From: Kribbella pratensis
GTDB taxonomy: Bacteria > Actinomycetota > Actinomycetes > Propionibacteriales > Kribbellaceae
Assembly (NCBI RefSeq): GCF_004366075.1
Contig: NZ_SODU01000001.1
Span: forward strand, 2,687,134 to 2,751,133
Length of the DNA: 64,000 nucleotides
Reading direction: 5' to 3'
Part shown: positions 43,532 to 52,183 of the stretch, piece by piece
Layout: every line of letters starts with the position of its first letter
Numbering within the stretch: the first letter of the stretch is position 1
Notes under the pieces: generated by a model
What the model was told of the DNA's origin: nothing
The model's database searches: none
Seen by the model: only the letters and a program-made list of their open reading frames with translations
Translations under genes and position numbers: made by a program

Positions 43532-44800
43532 ATGACGATCAGTCGGCGGCAGGTACTCGGGCTCGGGACCGGACTGGCTGCGATGGCCGTGGCGGGATGC
43601 GGGTCGAACTCCGGGCGGCCGTCGTCCGGTGGGTCGGACGGGTCGAAGCCGGCGCTGCAGCAGTGGTACCACCAGTACGGCGAGGCGGGCACGCAGCAGG
43701 CGGTGGAGAAGTACGCGAAGGCGTACCCGGATGCGACCGTGACGATCCAGTGGTCGCCGGGTGACTACGAGAAGAAGGCCGCGACTGCGCTGCTCACCGA
43801 CCAGGGCCCGGACGTGTTCGAGTACCCGAACGGGCCCACGATCGACATGATCAAGGGCAAGCAGGTCGTCGAGCTGACCGATCTGCTGGGCGATGCGAAG
43901 AGCGACTTCAACGGTGCGCTGCTCGAGCGGATGTCGTACCAGGGCAAGCTGTACGGGATCCCGCAGGTGATCGACATGCAGCTGCTCGTGTACCGCAAGA
44001 GCCTGCTGAGCGCGGCCGGCGTACAGCCGCCGCAGACCGTCGACGAACTGCTCGCCGCCGCGAAGAAGCTCACCAACAACAAGACCAAGGGGCTGTTCGT
44101 CGGCAACGACGGCGGCGTCGGCGTGCTCGGCGGGCCGGCGCTCTGGTCGGCCGGTGTCGACTACCTGACCAAGGACAACCAGTTCGGTTTCGACGACCCG
44201 GCCGCGTTCGAGTCGCTGCGCAAACTGCGGGAGTTCTGGACGTCGAAGGTGTTGTTGCTCGGGGCACCGACCGACTGGTCCGACCCGGCCGCGTTCACGC
44301 AGGGCCTGACCGCAATGCAGTTCACCGGCCTGTGGACGCTCCCCGTGATCGAGAAGGCGCTGCCCGGCGACTACGGCGTACTCCCCTGGCCGAAGCTGAA
44401 CGCCACCACCGGCGCGCCGAGTGTCCCGGTCGGGGCGTACGGCGCCTGCGTGAACGCCAAGTCGAAGAACCTCGACGCCGCGAAGAAGTTCGCCAAGTGG
44501 CTGTGGGTGGACCAGACCGACGACCAGCTCGACTTCGCGCAGGCGTACGGCTTCCACGTACCCGCCCGCAAGAGCCTGTCGGAGAAGGCGGACAAGCTGA
44601 AATCCGGCCCGGCCGCGGACGCCGTCAAGCTGCTGAACGAGAACGGCCGCCCGCAGAACCCGATGCTCTGGTCGCCGAAGGCCAGCTCGGCGTACTCCGA
44701 CGCGCTGAACAAGATCATCCGCAGCGGCGCCGACCCGGCCGCGGAGATCAAGACCGTCAAGTCGGTCACCGAGGCCGAACTCAAGCGCATCACCGGCTGA
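43532..44800 (+). CDS. Orphan sugar-binding lipoprotein (ABC substrate-binding protein)
   Basis: A 422-residue family-1 binding protein. MTISRRQVLGLGTGLAAMAV has a twin-arginine motif, and the lipobox ends in Cys23 (AVAGC). The mature part has LQQWYHQYGEAGTQQAVEKY and GKLYGIPQVIDMQLLVYRKS, typical of sugar-binding proteins. No permease or ATPase gene is adjacent, so it must serve a transporter encoded elsewhere. I chose ATG 43532, eight bases after GGAGAGG, over GTG 43523. A strong terminator follows. Confidence 0.88.
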   Translation: MTISRRQVLGLGTGLAAMAVAGCGSNSGRPSSGGSDGSKPALQQWYHQYGEAGTQQAVEKYAKAYPDATVTIQWSPGDYEKKAATALLTDQGPDVFEYPNGPTIDMIKGKQVVELTDLLGDAKSDFNGALLERMSYQGKLYGIPQVIDMQLLVYRKSLLSAAGVQPPQTVDELLAAAKKLTNNKTKGLFVGNDGGVGVLGGPALWSAGVDYLTKDNQFGFDDPAAFESLRKLREFWTSKVLLLGAPTDWSDPAAFTQGLTAMQFTGLWTLPVIEKALPGDYGVLPWPKLNATTGAPSVPVGAYGACVNAKSKNLDAAKKFAKWLWVDQTDDQLDFAQAYGFHVPARKSLSEKADKLKSGPAADAVKLLNENGRPQNPMLWSPKASSAYSDALNKIIRSGADPAAEIKTVKSVTEAELKRITG

Positions 44801-44809
44801 CACGACAAG

Positions 44810-44845
44810 GCCGCGGCCCCACACCGTTCGGTGCGGGGCCGCGGC
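44810..44845. terminator. Bidirectional terminator hairpin
   Basis: GCCGCGGCCCCACACCG pairs with CGGTGCGGGGCCGCGGC around a two-base loop, with one mismatch in 17 pairs. It lies between the converging binding-protein and cold-shock genes. Confidence 0.88.
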
Positions 44846-44854
44846 TGCGCCGGC

Positions 44855-45058
44855 TCAGACGACCTTGACGTACTCCGCCTGCTGACCCTTCGGGCCCTGG
44901 GCGATGTCGAACTCGACGCGCTGGTTCTCCTCGAGGCTACGGAAGCCGTCGGTCTGGATGGCGGAGAAGTGGACGAACACGTCCGCACCGCCCCCGTCGA
45001 CGGTGATGAAGCCGAAGCCCTTGTCGGCGTTGAACCATTTCACAGTTCCCTGTGCCAT
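44855..45058 (-). CDS. Cold-shock domain protein
   Basis: A 67-residue CSD protein. RNP1 is KGFGFITV and RNP2 is VFVHFSAI, with [18 protein letters not shown] the standard opening. It binds single-stranded RNA and DNA as a chaperone, at cold shock or constitutively. AAGGAG precedes the ATG. About 120 bases or more of leader lie upstream, as is usual for csp genes. Confidence 0.97.
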   Translation of the reverse strand: MAQGTVKWFNADKGFGFITVDGGGADVFVHFSAIQTDGFRSLEENQRVEFDIAQGPKGQQAEYVKVV

Positions 45059-45254
45059 GTTGTTGCTCCTTCGTGGAGATGGGTGCGCACCGCGGACGCG
45101 GTGGGCCCGGCCGTTGTCGCACCGGCGGCAGACCATCTCTCGCGAGGAAAGATCGGGATAAACCACAGCTACTAAAACTTGACCTACCCCATAGAACCAC
45201 GAACTCGCAGGATTCATTCCCTCGGGCTGCGCCGGGCGTGGCAGGGTGGGGCAC

Positions 45255-45662
45255 ATGGCGACCCTGCAACCGCTGACCGACGACGACCGCGAGCTGATCG
45301 AGCTGGCCCGCCGGACGGTCGACGCGAACACCGACGGACCCGACGGCGTCTACACGATGGGCGCCGCGGTCCGCGGTGCCGACGGCCGGATGTACGCCGG
45401 TATCAACCTGTACCACTTCACCGGCGGCCCCTGCGCCGAACTGGTCGCCCTCGGCCGCGCCCGCGCCGACGGGGCCCGCGAGCTCACCACCATCGTGGCC
45501 GTAGGCAACGAAGGCCGTGGCGTGGTCGCGCCGTGCGGCCGCGACCGCCAGATCCTCGTCGACTACCACCCCACGATCCGCGTCATCCTGCCGACTGAGG
45601 ACGGTCCTGCCTCGGCCCTGGCCACCGACCTCCTACCCGGCGCCTACCGCTGGACCCCTTGA
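45255..45662 (+). CDS. Cytidine deaminase-like protein with altered zinc site
   Basis: A 135-residue protein of the CDA fold. GGPCAEL supplies the first zinc Cys60 and the catalytic Glu62, and PCGRDRQ supplies Cys94. The position that is Cys in PCGxCRQ enzymes is Asp97 here, so the usual third zinc ligand is replaced. The enzyme may still bind metal through Asp, or have a different activity. Relatives deaminate cytidine or blasticidin. Its 3' end overlaps the LLM oxidoreductase gene by 19 bases. Confidence 0.8.
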   Translation: MATLQPLTDDDRELIELARRTVDANTDGPDGVYTMGAAVRGADGRMYAGINLYHFTGGPCAELVALGRARADGARELTTIVAVGNEGRGVVAPCGRDRQILVDYHPTIRVILPTEDGPASALATDLLPGAYRWTP

Positions 45663-46651
45663 AAAGCTGGGATGATGTCCTTGCCGTACGACGCCAGGGT
45701 TTCCTCCTTGGCGTCATGCTGGAGGTAGAGGGCGAACTGGTCGACGCCGAGTTCCTTCAGTTCGGCCAGCCGGGCGAGGTGGTTCTCGACAGGGCCGAGG
45801 ATGCAGAACCGGTCCACGACCTCGTCCGGCACGAAGTCGGTGTGGGTGTTCCCGGCGCGCCCGTGCTCGGCGTAGTCGTATCCCTTGCGCCCCTCGATGT
45901 AGTCGGTCAGCGCCTGCGGCACGGCGCCTGACGTCCCGTACCGCGCGACGATGTCCGCGACGTGGTTCCCGACCATCCCGCCGAACCAGCGGGTCTGTTC
46001 GCGTTGGTGATCCAGGTCGTCCCCGACGTACGCCGGTGCCGCGACGCAGAACTTGATCGCCATCGGATCGCGGCCGGCCTGTTCCGCGGACCGTCGTACC
46101 GCGGTGATCATCCACTCCGCGATGTCCGGATCGGCCAGCTGCAGGATGTACCCGTCGCCGACCTCGCCGGTGGCCTTGAGCGCGCGTGGGCCGTACGCCG
46201 CGACCCACACGTCGAGCGCGCCGTCGTCGACCCACGCGAACTTCAGCTGCTGCCCGCGGTACTCGACGGTCTCGCCGCGTGCCAGGGATCGCACGACTTC
46301 GACGCACTGCTTCATCTCCGCGATCGTCCCCGGCTGCGCGCCGAGCGTCCGCAACGCCGAGTCCCCGCGCCCGATCCCGCAGATCGTCCGGTTGCCGAAC
46401 ATCTCGTTCAAGGTGGCGAACTGGGACGCGATCACCGTCCAGTCCCGCGTTCCCGGATTCGTCACCATCGGCCCGACGATCACGCGGCGCGTGGCCGCGA
46501 GAATCTGGCTGTAGATCACGAACGGCTCCTGCCAGAGCAGGTGCGAGTCGAACGTCCACACGTACGAGAACCCGGCGTCCTCCGCCTTCCGGGCCAGCTC
46601 CACGACCGTGGACGCGGGCGGATCACACTGAAACACCACACCGAAGTCCAC
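45644..46651 (-). CDS. LLM-class F420-dependent oxidoreductase (TIGR03842-like)
   Basis: A 335-residue luciferase-like TIM-barrel protein. MDFGVVFQCDPPASTVVELA and TRDWTVIASQFATLNEMFGN fit the F420-dependent subfamily often encoded beside dihydropyrimidinases. GRGDSALRTLGAQP is the coenzyme-binding region. It follows the hydantoinase gene by nine bases. A role in oxidising or reducing a pyrimidine or hydantoin intermediate is inferred from the context. Confidence 0.88.
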   Translation of the reverse strand: MDFGVVFQCDPPASTVVELARKAEDAGFSYVWTFDSHLLWQEPFVIYSQILAATRRVIVGPMVTNPGTRDWTVIASQFATLNEMFGNRTICGIGRGDSALRTLGAQPGTIAEMKQCVEVVRSLARGETVEYRGQQLKFAWVDDGALDVWVAAYGPRALKATGEVGDGYILQLADPDIAEWMITAVRRSAEQAGRDPMAIKFCVAAPAYVGDDLDHQREQTRWFGGMVGNHVADIVARYGTSGAVPQALTDYIEGRKGYDYAEHGRAGNTHTDFVPDEVVDRFCILGPVENHLARLAELKELGVDQFALYLQHDAKEETLASYGKDIIPAFQGVQR

Positions 46652-46660
46652 GTCATCCCC

Positions 46661-48067
46661 CTACATGAGATAAGACGACAGGCCGCGCTTCAGGAACTTG
46701 CCCCGGCCTTTCCGGCCATGGTAGTTGCCGTCAGCCACGATCACCTCGCCGCGGGACACGACGGTGCCCACCCGGCCCTTGATCTCGACCCCTTCGTACG
46801 CCGAGTGGTCCATGTTCATGTGGTGCGTCTCGACGCCGATCCGCGTCGTACCGTTCGGGTCGTAGATCACCAGGTCGGCGTCCGATCCCGGCTGCACGAT
46901 CCCCTTCTGCGGATACAGCCCGAACATCCGGGCCGGCGTGGTCGCGATCGTCTCCACCCAGCGCTCCAGCGACAGCTTCCCGTCCACCACACCCTGGAAC
47001 ACCAGGTCGACGCGGTGCTCGACGCCGCCGATCCCGTTCGGGATCTTGGAGAAGTCGCCGAGCCCGAGTTCCTTCTGGTCCTTCATGCAGAACGGGCAGT
47101 GGTCGGTCGACACGATCGCGAGCTCGTTGTTCCGCAGGCCCTTCCACAGATCCCGCTGGTGCGGCTCGTGCTTGCTGCGCAGCGGCGTCGAGCAGACCCA
47201 TTTCGCGCCCTCGAACCCGGGCGCCCCGAGCTGGTCCTCGAGTGTCAGGTACAGGTACTGCGGGCAGGTCTCGGCGAACACGTTGCGGCCCGCGTGCCGC
47301 GCCTCGGCGACCTTCTCGAGCGCCTGGCTCGCGGACAGGTGGACGATGTACAGCGGGCAGTCCTGCGCGACCTCGGCGAGCGCGATCGCGCGGTTCGTCG
47401 CCTCCGCCTCGAGCGCGGCCGGGCGGGTGATGCCGTGGTAGATCGGGTCGGTCTGGCCCTTGGCGAGCGCCTGCTGCACGAGGACGTCGATCGCGATGCC
47501 GTTCTCGGCGTGCATCATGATCATCGCGCCGTTCTCGCGCGCGGTCTGCATCGCGCGGAGGATCTGCCCGTCGTCGGAGTAGAAGACGCCCGGGTAGGCC
47601 ATGAACAGCTTGAAACTCGTGATGCCCTCGTCGGCAACCAGCTGGTCCATCGCCTTCAGCGCGTCGGCGTCGACACCGCCGAGGATCATGTGGAACGCGT
47701 AGTCGATGTGGCACTCGCCCTCGGCCTTCGCATGCCACGCGGCGAGCCCGTCCTGCACGACCTCGCCGGTACGTTGGACCGCGAAGTCGATGATCGTCGT
47801 GGTCCCGCCGTACGCCGCCGCCCGCGTGCCGGTGTCGAACGTGTCGCTGGCCGCGGTGCCGCCGAACGGCAACTCCATGTGCGTGTGCGCGTCGATCCCG
47901 CCCGGAATCACATACTTGCCGGAGGCATCGAGTACCTCGTCGACCGTGATCGTCGGGCTGAACGACGGATCGAGGACCGCGACGATCTTCTCGCCCTCGA
48001 TCAGCACGTCCGCGACCCGGGTCCCGGTCGGTCCGACGACGGTTCCACCCTTGACGAGCAAAGACAT
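46661..48067 (-). CDS. Dihydropyrimidinase / D-hydantoinase
   Basis: A 468-residue cyclic amidohydrolase. Metal ligands are His61 and His63 in GGIDAHTHMELPFGG, the carboxylated Lys153 in TSFKLFMAYPG, and later His residues in YIVHLSASQA and MHAENG. ADLVIYDPNGTTRIGVETHH is the usual C-terminal segment. It opens dihydrouracil or 5-substituted hydantoins to N-carbamoyl amino acids. AAGGGGAG precedes the ATG. It lies in an operon with an amidohydrolase upstream and an LLM enzyme downstream. Confidence 0.94.
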   Translation of the reverse strand: MSLLVKGGTVVGPTGTRVADVLIEGEKIVAVLDPSFSPTITVDEVLDASGKYVIPGGIDAHTHMELPFGGTAASDTFDTGTRAAAYGGTTTIIDFAVQRTGEVVQDGLAAWHAKAEGECHIDYAFHMILGGVDADALKAMDQLVADEGITSFKLFMAYPGVFYSDDGQILRAMQTARENGAMIMMHAENGIAIDVLVQQALAKGQTDPIYHGITRPAALEAEATNRAIALAEVAQDCPLYIVHLSASQALEKVAEARHAGRNVFAETCPQYLYLTLEDQLGAPGFEGAKWVCSTPLRSKHEPHQRDLWKGLRNNELAIVSTDHCPFCMKDQKELGLGDFSKIPNGIGGVEHRVDLVFQGVVDGKLSLERWVETIATTPARMFGLYPQKGIVQPGSDADLVIYDPNGTTRIGVETHHMNMDHSAYEGVEIKGRVGTVVSRGEVIVADGNYHGRKGRGKFLKRGLSSYLM

Positions 48068-48097
48068 CTACGCCACTCCCCTTTGAGCGGTCGGCAT

Positions 48098-48940
48098 TTA
48101 CGGTTTCGTCAGGTCTCCGTACGCGTCGGGCCGGCGGTCGCGGTAGAACTGCCAGCGGTCCCGGACGGTGTCCAGCAGGCCGAGGTCCAGATCGCGGACG
48201 ATCAGCTCCGGATCGTGGTCGTGCCCGACGTCGCCGACGAACTTCCCCTCCGGGTCGACGAAGTACGACGTACCGTAGAAGTCGTTGTCGCCGAACTCGG
48301 ACTCGATGCCGACCCGGTTGATCGCGCCGATGAAGTACTCGTTCGCGACCGCGGAGGCCGGCTGCTCGAGCTTCCACAGGTACGCCGACAGTCCGCGGCT
48401 GGTCGCCGACGGGTTGAAGACGATCTTCGCGCCGGCCAGGCCGAGCGCCCGCCAGCCCTCGGGGAAGTGCCGGTCGTAGCAGATGTAGACGCCGATCCGG
48501 CCGACCGCGGTGTCGAAGATCGGATACCCGAGGTTGCCCGGCCGGAAGTAGAACTTCTCCCAGAAACCCTTCACCTGCGGGATGTGGTTCTTCCGGTACT
48601 TGCCCAGATAGGTGCCGTCGGCATCGATGACCGCGGCGGTGTTGTACAGCACGCCCGGCTGCTCCTGCTCGTACACCGGGAGCACCATCACCATCCCGAG
48701 CTCCTGCGCCAGCGCGGCGAACCGCTCGGTGGTCGGGCCTGGCACGGATTCGGCGTACTCGTAGTACTCGGCGTCCTGTTTCTGGCAGAAGTACGGCCCA
48801 TAGAACAACTCCTGGAAACAGATCACCTTCGCACCCGCAGCGGCCGCCTGCCGCGCGTAGTCCTCGTGCACCTTGATCATGGACTCCTTGTCACCCGTCC
48901 ACGACGTCTGAACGAGCGCAGCCCTGACAACCTCCGCCAC
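48098..48940 (-). CDS. N-carbamoyl amidase / beta-ureidopropionase (nitrilase family)
   Basis: A 280-residue nitrilase-fold enzyme with the catalytic triad Glu44 (QELFYGPYF), Lys117 (YRKNHIPQ) and Cys154 (ICYDRHFPEGWR). This set matches carbamoyl-beta-alanine and D-carbamoylase enzymes. It would take the product of the dihydropyrimidinase and release beta-alanine, ammonia and carbon dioxide. GTG 48940 with GGGGAGGTCTT upstream is preferred to the in-frame codon at 48973. First gene of the three-gene operon. Confidence 0.93.
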   Translation of the reverse strand: MAEVVRAALVQTSWTGDKESMIKVHEDYARQAAAAGAKVICFQELFYGPYFCQKQDAEYYEYAESVPGPTTERFAALAQELGMVMVLPVYEQEQPGVLYNTAAVIDADGTYLGKYRKNHIPQVKGFWEKFYFRPGNLGYPIFDTAVGRIGVYICYDRHFPEGWRALGLAGAKIVFNPSATSRGLSAYLWKLEQPASAVANEYFIGAINRVGIESEFGDNDFYGTSYFVDPEGKFVGDVGHDHDPELIVRDLDLGLLDTVRDRWQFYRDRRPDAYGDLTKP

Positions 48941-49012
48941 AAGACCTCCCCAAGTAGAGGTCCCATGCTCCATCCGCCCAGCCCACCCGTCAACGGATAC
49001 CGGAGATCGCGG

Positions 49013-49690
49013 TCAGAACGTGAAGGTGCGTGGTTCGGCTGGGAGGACGTGGCCGCCTACGGTGGCGTGGGTCGGGGGATCGTAGGTCGTGTAGAGGTGG
49101 GAGCCGGCGCCCTGGATCACGTGGAGGTTGCGGGCGAGTTGGGCGGTTAGTTGGGTGACCGCGGAGCCGGTGGCCTCGTCTTCGGTCACGTTCATTGCGG
49201 GGGCGAAGGCTCGGGCTCGGATGATGCCGGCGGGTTCGTCCTGCCAGGACCAGAGGAAGGTGTGGCCGGCGGTGTACGTGGTGGGGTCGGCGGCCAGGAC
49301 CTCCTCGGGTGAGGAGAGTTGGCGCCAGTCCCAGGGGCTGCCCCAGGTCGTGTCGGCTCGGACGGCGAAGAGGTCGCCGGAGCGGGTGACGGGGATCGGG
49401 CCGGCGGGGACGTGCAGGGTGTCGACCGGGTGGCCGTGGGCGTGGAGCCAGGCGGCGGCGCCGACGTTGGGGTGGCCGGCGAAGGCCATCTCGCGGGTGG
49501 CGGTATAGATACGGAGCGTACCGGTGGCGGCGTCGTCGACGTACACCGTCTCGCTGTAGCCGAGCTCGGCGGCCACGCGCTGCCGGTCGCGCTCGCCGAC
49601 GAGGCGGCCGTCGACGATGCCCAGTGGGTTGCCGAACCGGCCGTCCGGGTCGGTGAAGACCCTGACGACCTCGACTCTCAGGTCGGTCAA
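49013..49690 (-). CDS. PhzF-family protein
   Basis: A 225-residue protein with PhzF features: FTDPDGRFGNPLGIVDGRLV, GYSETVYVD with the catalytic Glu, and MAFAGHPNVGAAAWLH. AMNVTEDEATGSAVTQL is the second-half signature. At 225 residues it is shorter than the usual 260-290. Family members are epimerase/isomerase-like, and phenazine synthesis should not be inferred. The apparent start is TTG, one base after the stop of the small gene upstream, with no ribosome site of its own, so translation is probably by reinitiation. Confidence 0.82.
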   Translation of the reverse strand: MTDLRVEVVRVFTDPDGRFGNPLGIVDGRLVGERDRQRVAAELGYSETVYVDDAATGTLRIYTATREMAFAGHPNVGAAAWLHAHGHPVDTLHVPAGPIPVTRSGDLFAVRADTTWGSPWDWRQLSSPEEVLAADPTTYTAGHTFLWSWQDEPAGIIRARAFAPAMNVTEDEATGSAVTQLTAQLARNLHVIQGAGSHLYTTYDPPTHATVGGHVLPAEPRTFTF

Positions 49691-49691
49691 G

Positions 49692-49886
49692 TCAGAGAAC
49701 GGCGATCGCGGCGATGATCGCGATCAGCAGCACCGCGCCACCGACGATCGCCAGGACCCGGCCGTTGACCTTCGGTTCGCTGGTGGCCTCGGCCTGGCCC
49801 TCGTTGACGAAGGCGCGGAACATCTGCGTGTTCGCGCCCGGGTCCTGCTCGTTCTCCACGTTCTGCGGGACGTTCTGGTCAGCCAT
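49692..49886 (-). CDS. Small tail-anchored membrane protein, 64 residues
   Basis: The product has a hydrophilic N-terminal half (MADQNVPQNVENEQDPGANT) and a single C-terminal membrane helix (VLAIVGGAVLLIAIIAAIAV). GGTAGGGTC lies before the ATG. It is coupled to the PhzF gene. No family recognised. Confidence 0.7.
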   Translation of the reverse strand: MADQNVPQNVENEQDPGANTQMFRAFVNEGQAEATSEPKVNGRVLAIVGGAVLLIAIIAAIAVL

Positions 49887-49955
49887 GGCCCAAGACCCTA
49901 CCTGCCGCCGCTGCGCACCCAGCAGACCGCCCGCCGAAGTCTCACACAGACCTGA

Positions 49956-49971
49956 TGTACCATTTGGTACA
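49956..49971. promoter_or_regulatory. TetR-type operator overlapping a start codon
   Basis: TGTACCA-TT-TGGTACA is a perfect palindrome with 7-base arms whose last base is the A of the ATG at 49971. A repressor bound here would block initiation. The TetR gene at 50377, in the same operon, is the likely binder. Confidence 0.65.
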
Positions 49972-50402
49972 TGCGCTTCGATCACTCCAGCACGATCCAG
50001 GCACCGGCCGACCGGGTCTGGGAGGTTTTCAGCGACGTCGAGCGGTGGCCCGACTGGACCCCGACCGTCGATTCCGTCGAGCGGCTGGACGCGGGCCGGA
50101 TCCACGTCGGCGCCCGCACCCGGATCCGCCAGCCCAAGCTCCCGGCCGCCGTCTGGGAGGTGACCGAGCTCAAGGAGGGCGAGTACTTCGAATGGGTCTC
50201 GAAGGCCCCCGGGATCAAGACCACCGGCGGCCACCGCGTCATCAGCACGCCGGAAGGAACCGTCGCGACCGCGACCATCGTCCAGGAGGGCCCGCTCGGC
50301 TGGCTCTTCGGCCGGCTCTACGCGAAGCTCACCCGGGACTACATCGCCACGGAGACCGCCAAGCTGAAGGAAGTCAGTGAGTCGAGCAAGCCTGCTGGGT
50401 GA
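49971..50402 (+). CDS. SRPBCC-family protein
   Basis: A 143-residue protein starting MRFDHSSTIQAPADRVWEVF, followed by SDVERWPDWTPTVDSVE, characteristic of polyketide-cyclase/dehydrase-like SRPBCC domains. The C-terminal helix is RLYAKLTRDYIATETAKLKE. No Shine-Dalgarno precedes the ATG, and the palindrome at 49956 abuts it, so the mRNA is probably leaderless. It overlaps the TetR gene by 26 bases. Confidence 0.87.
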   Translation: MRFDHSSTIQAPADRVWEVFSDVERWPDWTPTVDSVERLDAGRIHVGARTRIRQPKLPAAVWEVTELKEGEYFEWVSKAPGIKTTGGHRVISTPEGTVATATIVQEGPLGWLFGRLYAKLTRDYIATETAKLKEVSESSKPAG

Positions 50403-50925
50403 GGCGGTTGAGCATTTCGCGAAGAACGGGATCGGGGACGCGAGCCTGCGCAGTATCGCGACCTCGATCGGCACCAGTCACCGGATGCTGATCTACCACT
50501 TCGGTTCCCGCGAGGGCCTGCTCGCCGAGGTGGTCCGCACGGTCGAGCAACAGCAACGCGACCTCCTCGCCGACCTGAGCGAGTCGCAGCGACCGATCGC
50601 GGAGCAGGCCGAGGAGTTCTGGCGCCGCGTCACCGAGGCCGCGCTCGTCTACGGTCCGCTGTTCTTCGAGCTCAGCGCGCACGCGATGCAGGACCTGCCG
50701 CACACCGAGTCCCTCAAGGCCGACCTGATCAACGTCTGGCTGCCGCCGTTGATCGAGCTCTGCGTACGTGCGGGCCTCCCGCCGGCCGAGGCCCCGGCGT
50801 ACGCGCGGCTCGGTCTGGCCGCCTCGCGCGGCCTGCTCTTCGATCTCTTGCTGACCGGCGATCGCGCGGGCGTCGACGAGGCGTCCGCGCTGCTCAACCG
50901 GCTGTTCACGCTCCCGGTTCAGTAG
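50377..50925 (+). CDS. TetR-family regulator
   Basis: A 182-residue protein. The DNA-binding domain is at about 8-50 (AVEHFAKNGIGDASLRSIAT, then SIGTSHRMLIYHFGSREGLL). The C-terminal half is a helical ligand pocket. The GTG start lies within the SRPBCC gene, so the two are cotranscribed and the regulator probably recognises the 49956 palindrome. Its 3' end overlaps the convergent serpin-like gene by 20 bases. Confidence 0.9.
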   Translation: MSRASLLGEAVEHFAKNGIGDASLRSIATSIGTSHRMLIYHFGSREGLLAEVVRTVEQQQRDLLADLSESQRPIAEQAEEFWRRVTEAALVYGPLFFELSAHAMQDLPHTESLKADLINVWLPPLIELCVRAGLPPAEAPAYARLGLAASRGLLFDLLLTGDRAGVDEASALLNRLFTLPVQ

Positions 50926-52051
50926 GCCTCTCGACCCGGCCCGCCACGATCGGCAGCCGCGAGTCCCGCAGTACGGCGATGAACGCGAACGGCCTGTCCA
51001 ACGTGAGCTCCAGGCGACGCTCCTGCCGGGTGACCATCGCGGCCCGAGTCATCGCGACAGCGGTCACCGCGGCAGCCTCGAACCCGGTCGCGAAGAACCG
51101 CGCGAGCACCTTCTGCTTCGCCTGCCCGACCTGGAGCGGCGTCGGGCTGAGCGCGCTGAAATGCCCGTGCGCCCCCGGGTCCGACGTAACCGCTGTCAGC
51201 CCGAACAGCTCACGGGACGCGAGCAGATCGTGCTCGACCTCGATGCTGAACGACGGCAGCGACACCTTCACCTCCGGCCGCGACGCAGTGGTCCGCCCGA
51301 TCCGCAACCCCGGCCCGGGGTCGTCCTCAGAGATGAGCTGACTTCCAGGTACGCCGTCCGTGGGCCGAGACGCAGCGTCCAGCAGCCGCGGGAGTACGTC
51401 GTCACCGTCGCCGATCCCCAGCAGTACGTCGACATCCTCGTCGCCGCGCACCGTGACCACGGTCAGGTCGTCGTACCGCCGTACCGAATCCAGGTCGGAA
51501 TCCGTGCGCTCGAGCCAGTGCCACGAACCGGACCACGGACCGGCGGCGACCCGACGGATCTGTTCGGTGAACGGGCGGACCCAGGTGGTGCGGAGCAGCA
51601 GCGCCGAGGCGAGGACGAGCATCATGTCGCCGTCGAGGTCCACCGGCAGCTCGCGGATCAGGTCGTCGGTGTGCTCGGCGGCCCAGGCGTCGAGTTTCGC
51701 CTTGTCGACGGCCGGGTTGCCGGTCAGCAGGCCGACGAGCGGCGCGGGCATCACGCTGTCGAACGATTCGGCGAGCTTGAGCTGCTCGCTGACCCACACG
51801 CCGAGCGCGGCGTTCAGGTCGGCGGAGGCTTCGATCGTCTCGATCAGGCGGATCGCGTCGGTGGCCCCGGTCGAGGGGTCCACGCCGGCGGCTGCGGCGA
51901 GTTCGGCGCGGCCGGGCTCGTCGGCGCCGCTCGCGAGGATCGCCAGCAGCGGCCAGAGGCCGAGGCCGGCCACGACGGTGTTCTCCGCCGGCAGTGTCCG
52001 GGCCCAGCGGGTGGTGAGGTCATTGACTGCGCGCACCACGTCGGCATCCAT
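50906..52051 (-). CDS. Serpin-family protein 1 (no signal peptide)
   Basis: A 381-residue serpin-like protein. The N-terminus (LPAENTVVAGLGLWPLLAIL, then ASGADEPGRAELAAAAGV) follows the serpin helix A-B pattern. ATGFEAAAVTAVAM near residue 330 resembles the reactive-loop hinge GTEAAAATA, and RPFAFIAVLRDSRLPIVAGR is the terminal serpin signature. The putative scissile region is AMTRAAMVTRQERR. There is no signal peptide, so any target would be cytoplasmic. A paralogue lies at 53932. ATG 52051 is chosen because the upstream frame runs into the hairpin element. Confidence 0.78.
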   Translation of the reverse strand: MDADVVRAVNDLTTRWARTLPAENTVVAGLGLWPLLAILASGADEPGRAELAAAAGVDPSTGATDAIRLIETIEASADLNAALGVWVSEQLKLAESFDSVMPAPLVGLLTGNPAVDKAKLDAWAAEHTDDLIRELPVDLDGDMMLVLASALLLRTTWVRPFTEQIRRVAAGPWSGSWHWLERTDSDLDSVRRYDDLTVVTVRGDEDVDVLLGIGDGDDVLPRLLDAASRPTDGVPGSQLISEDDPGPGLRIGRTTASRPEVKVSLPSFSIEVEHDLLASRELFGLTAVTSDPGAHGHFSALSPTPLQVGQAKQKVLARFFATGFEAAAVTAVAMTRAAMVTRQERRLELTLDRPFAFIAVLRDSRLPIVAGRVERPTEPGA

Positions 52052-52071
52052 GTCCCCAGCCTGCCACGCAC

Positions 52072-52160
52072 GGACGCCCAGGCCATCACAATCGCCCCCG
52101 ACACCGCCCGCTGAGCGTGCATCCGACGGCGAGCCGCGGATTGTGATGGCCTGGGCGTCC
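52072..52160. repeat. Long hairpin element, copy 2
   Basis: GGACGCCCAGGCCATCACAA+TC at 52072-52093 has its exact reverse complement at 52139-52160, a 22-base stem around a 45-base loop. The arms match the element at 24222-24305; the loops do not. It lies between the divergent serpin-like and permease genes. Confidence 0.9.
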
Positions 52161-52183
52161 GGACCCGACACGCGACATGACTG

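Noticed and set aside
45962..49150. A 1062-residue open frame antisense to the hydantoinase operon
   Set aside because: The opposite strand carries three enzymes with intact catalytic residues. The antisense product has no recognisable domain and its composition fits a codon shadow.
49013..49690. Phenazine biosynthesis cluster
   Set aside because: Only a PhzF-like protein is present, with no other phz genes. The family is widespread outside phenazine producers.
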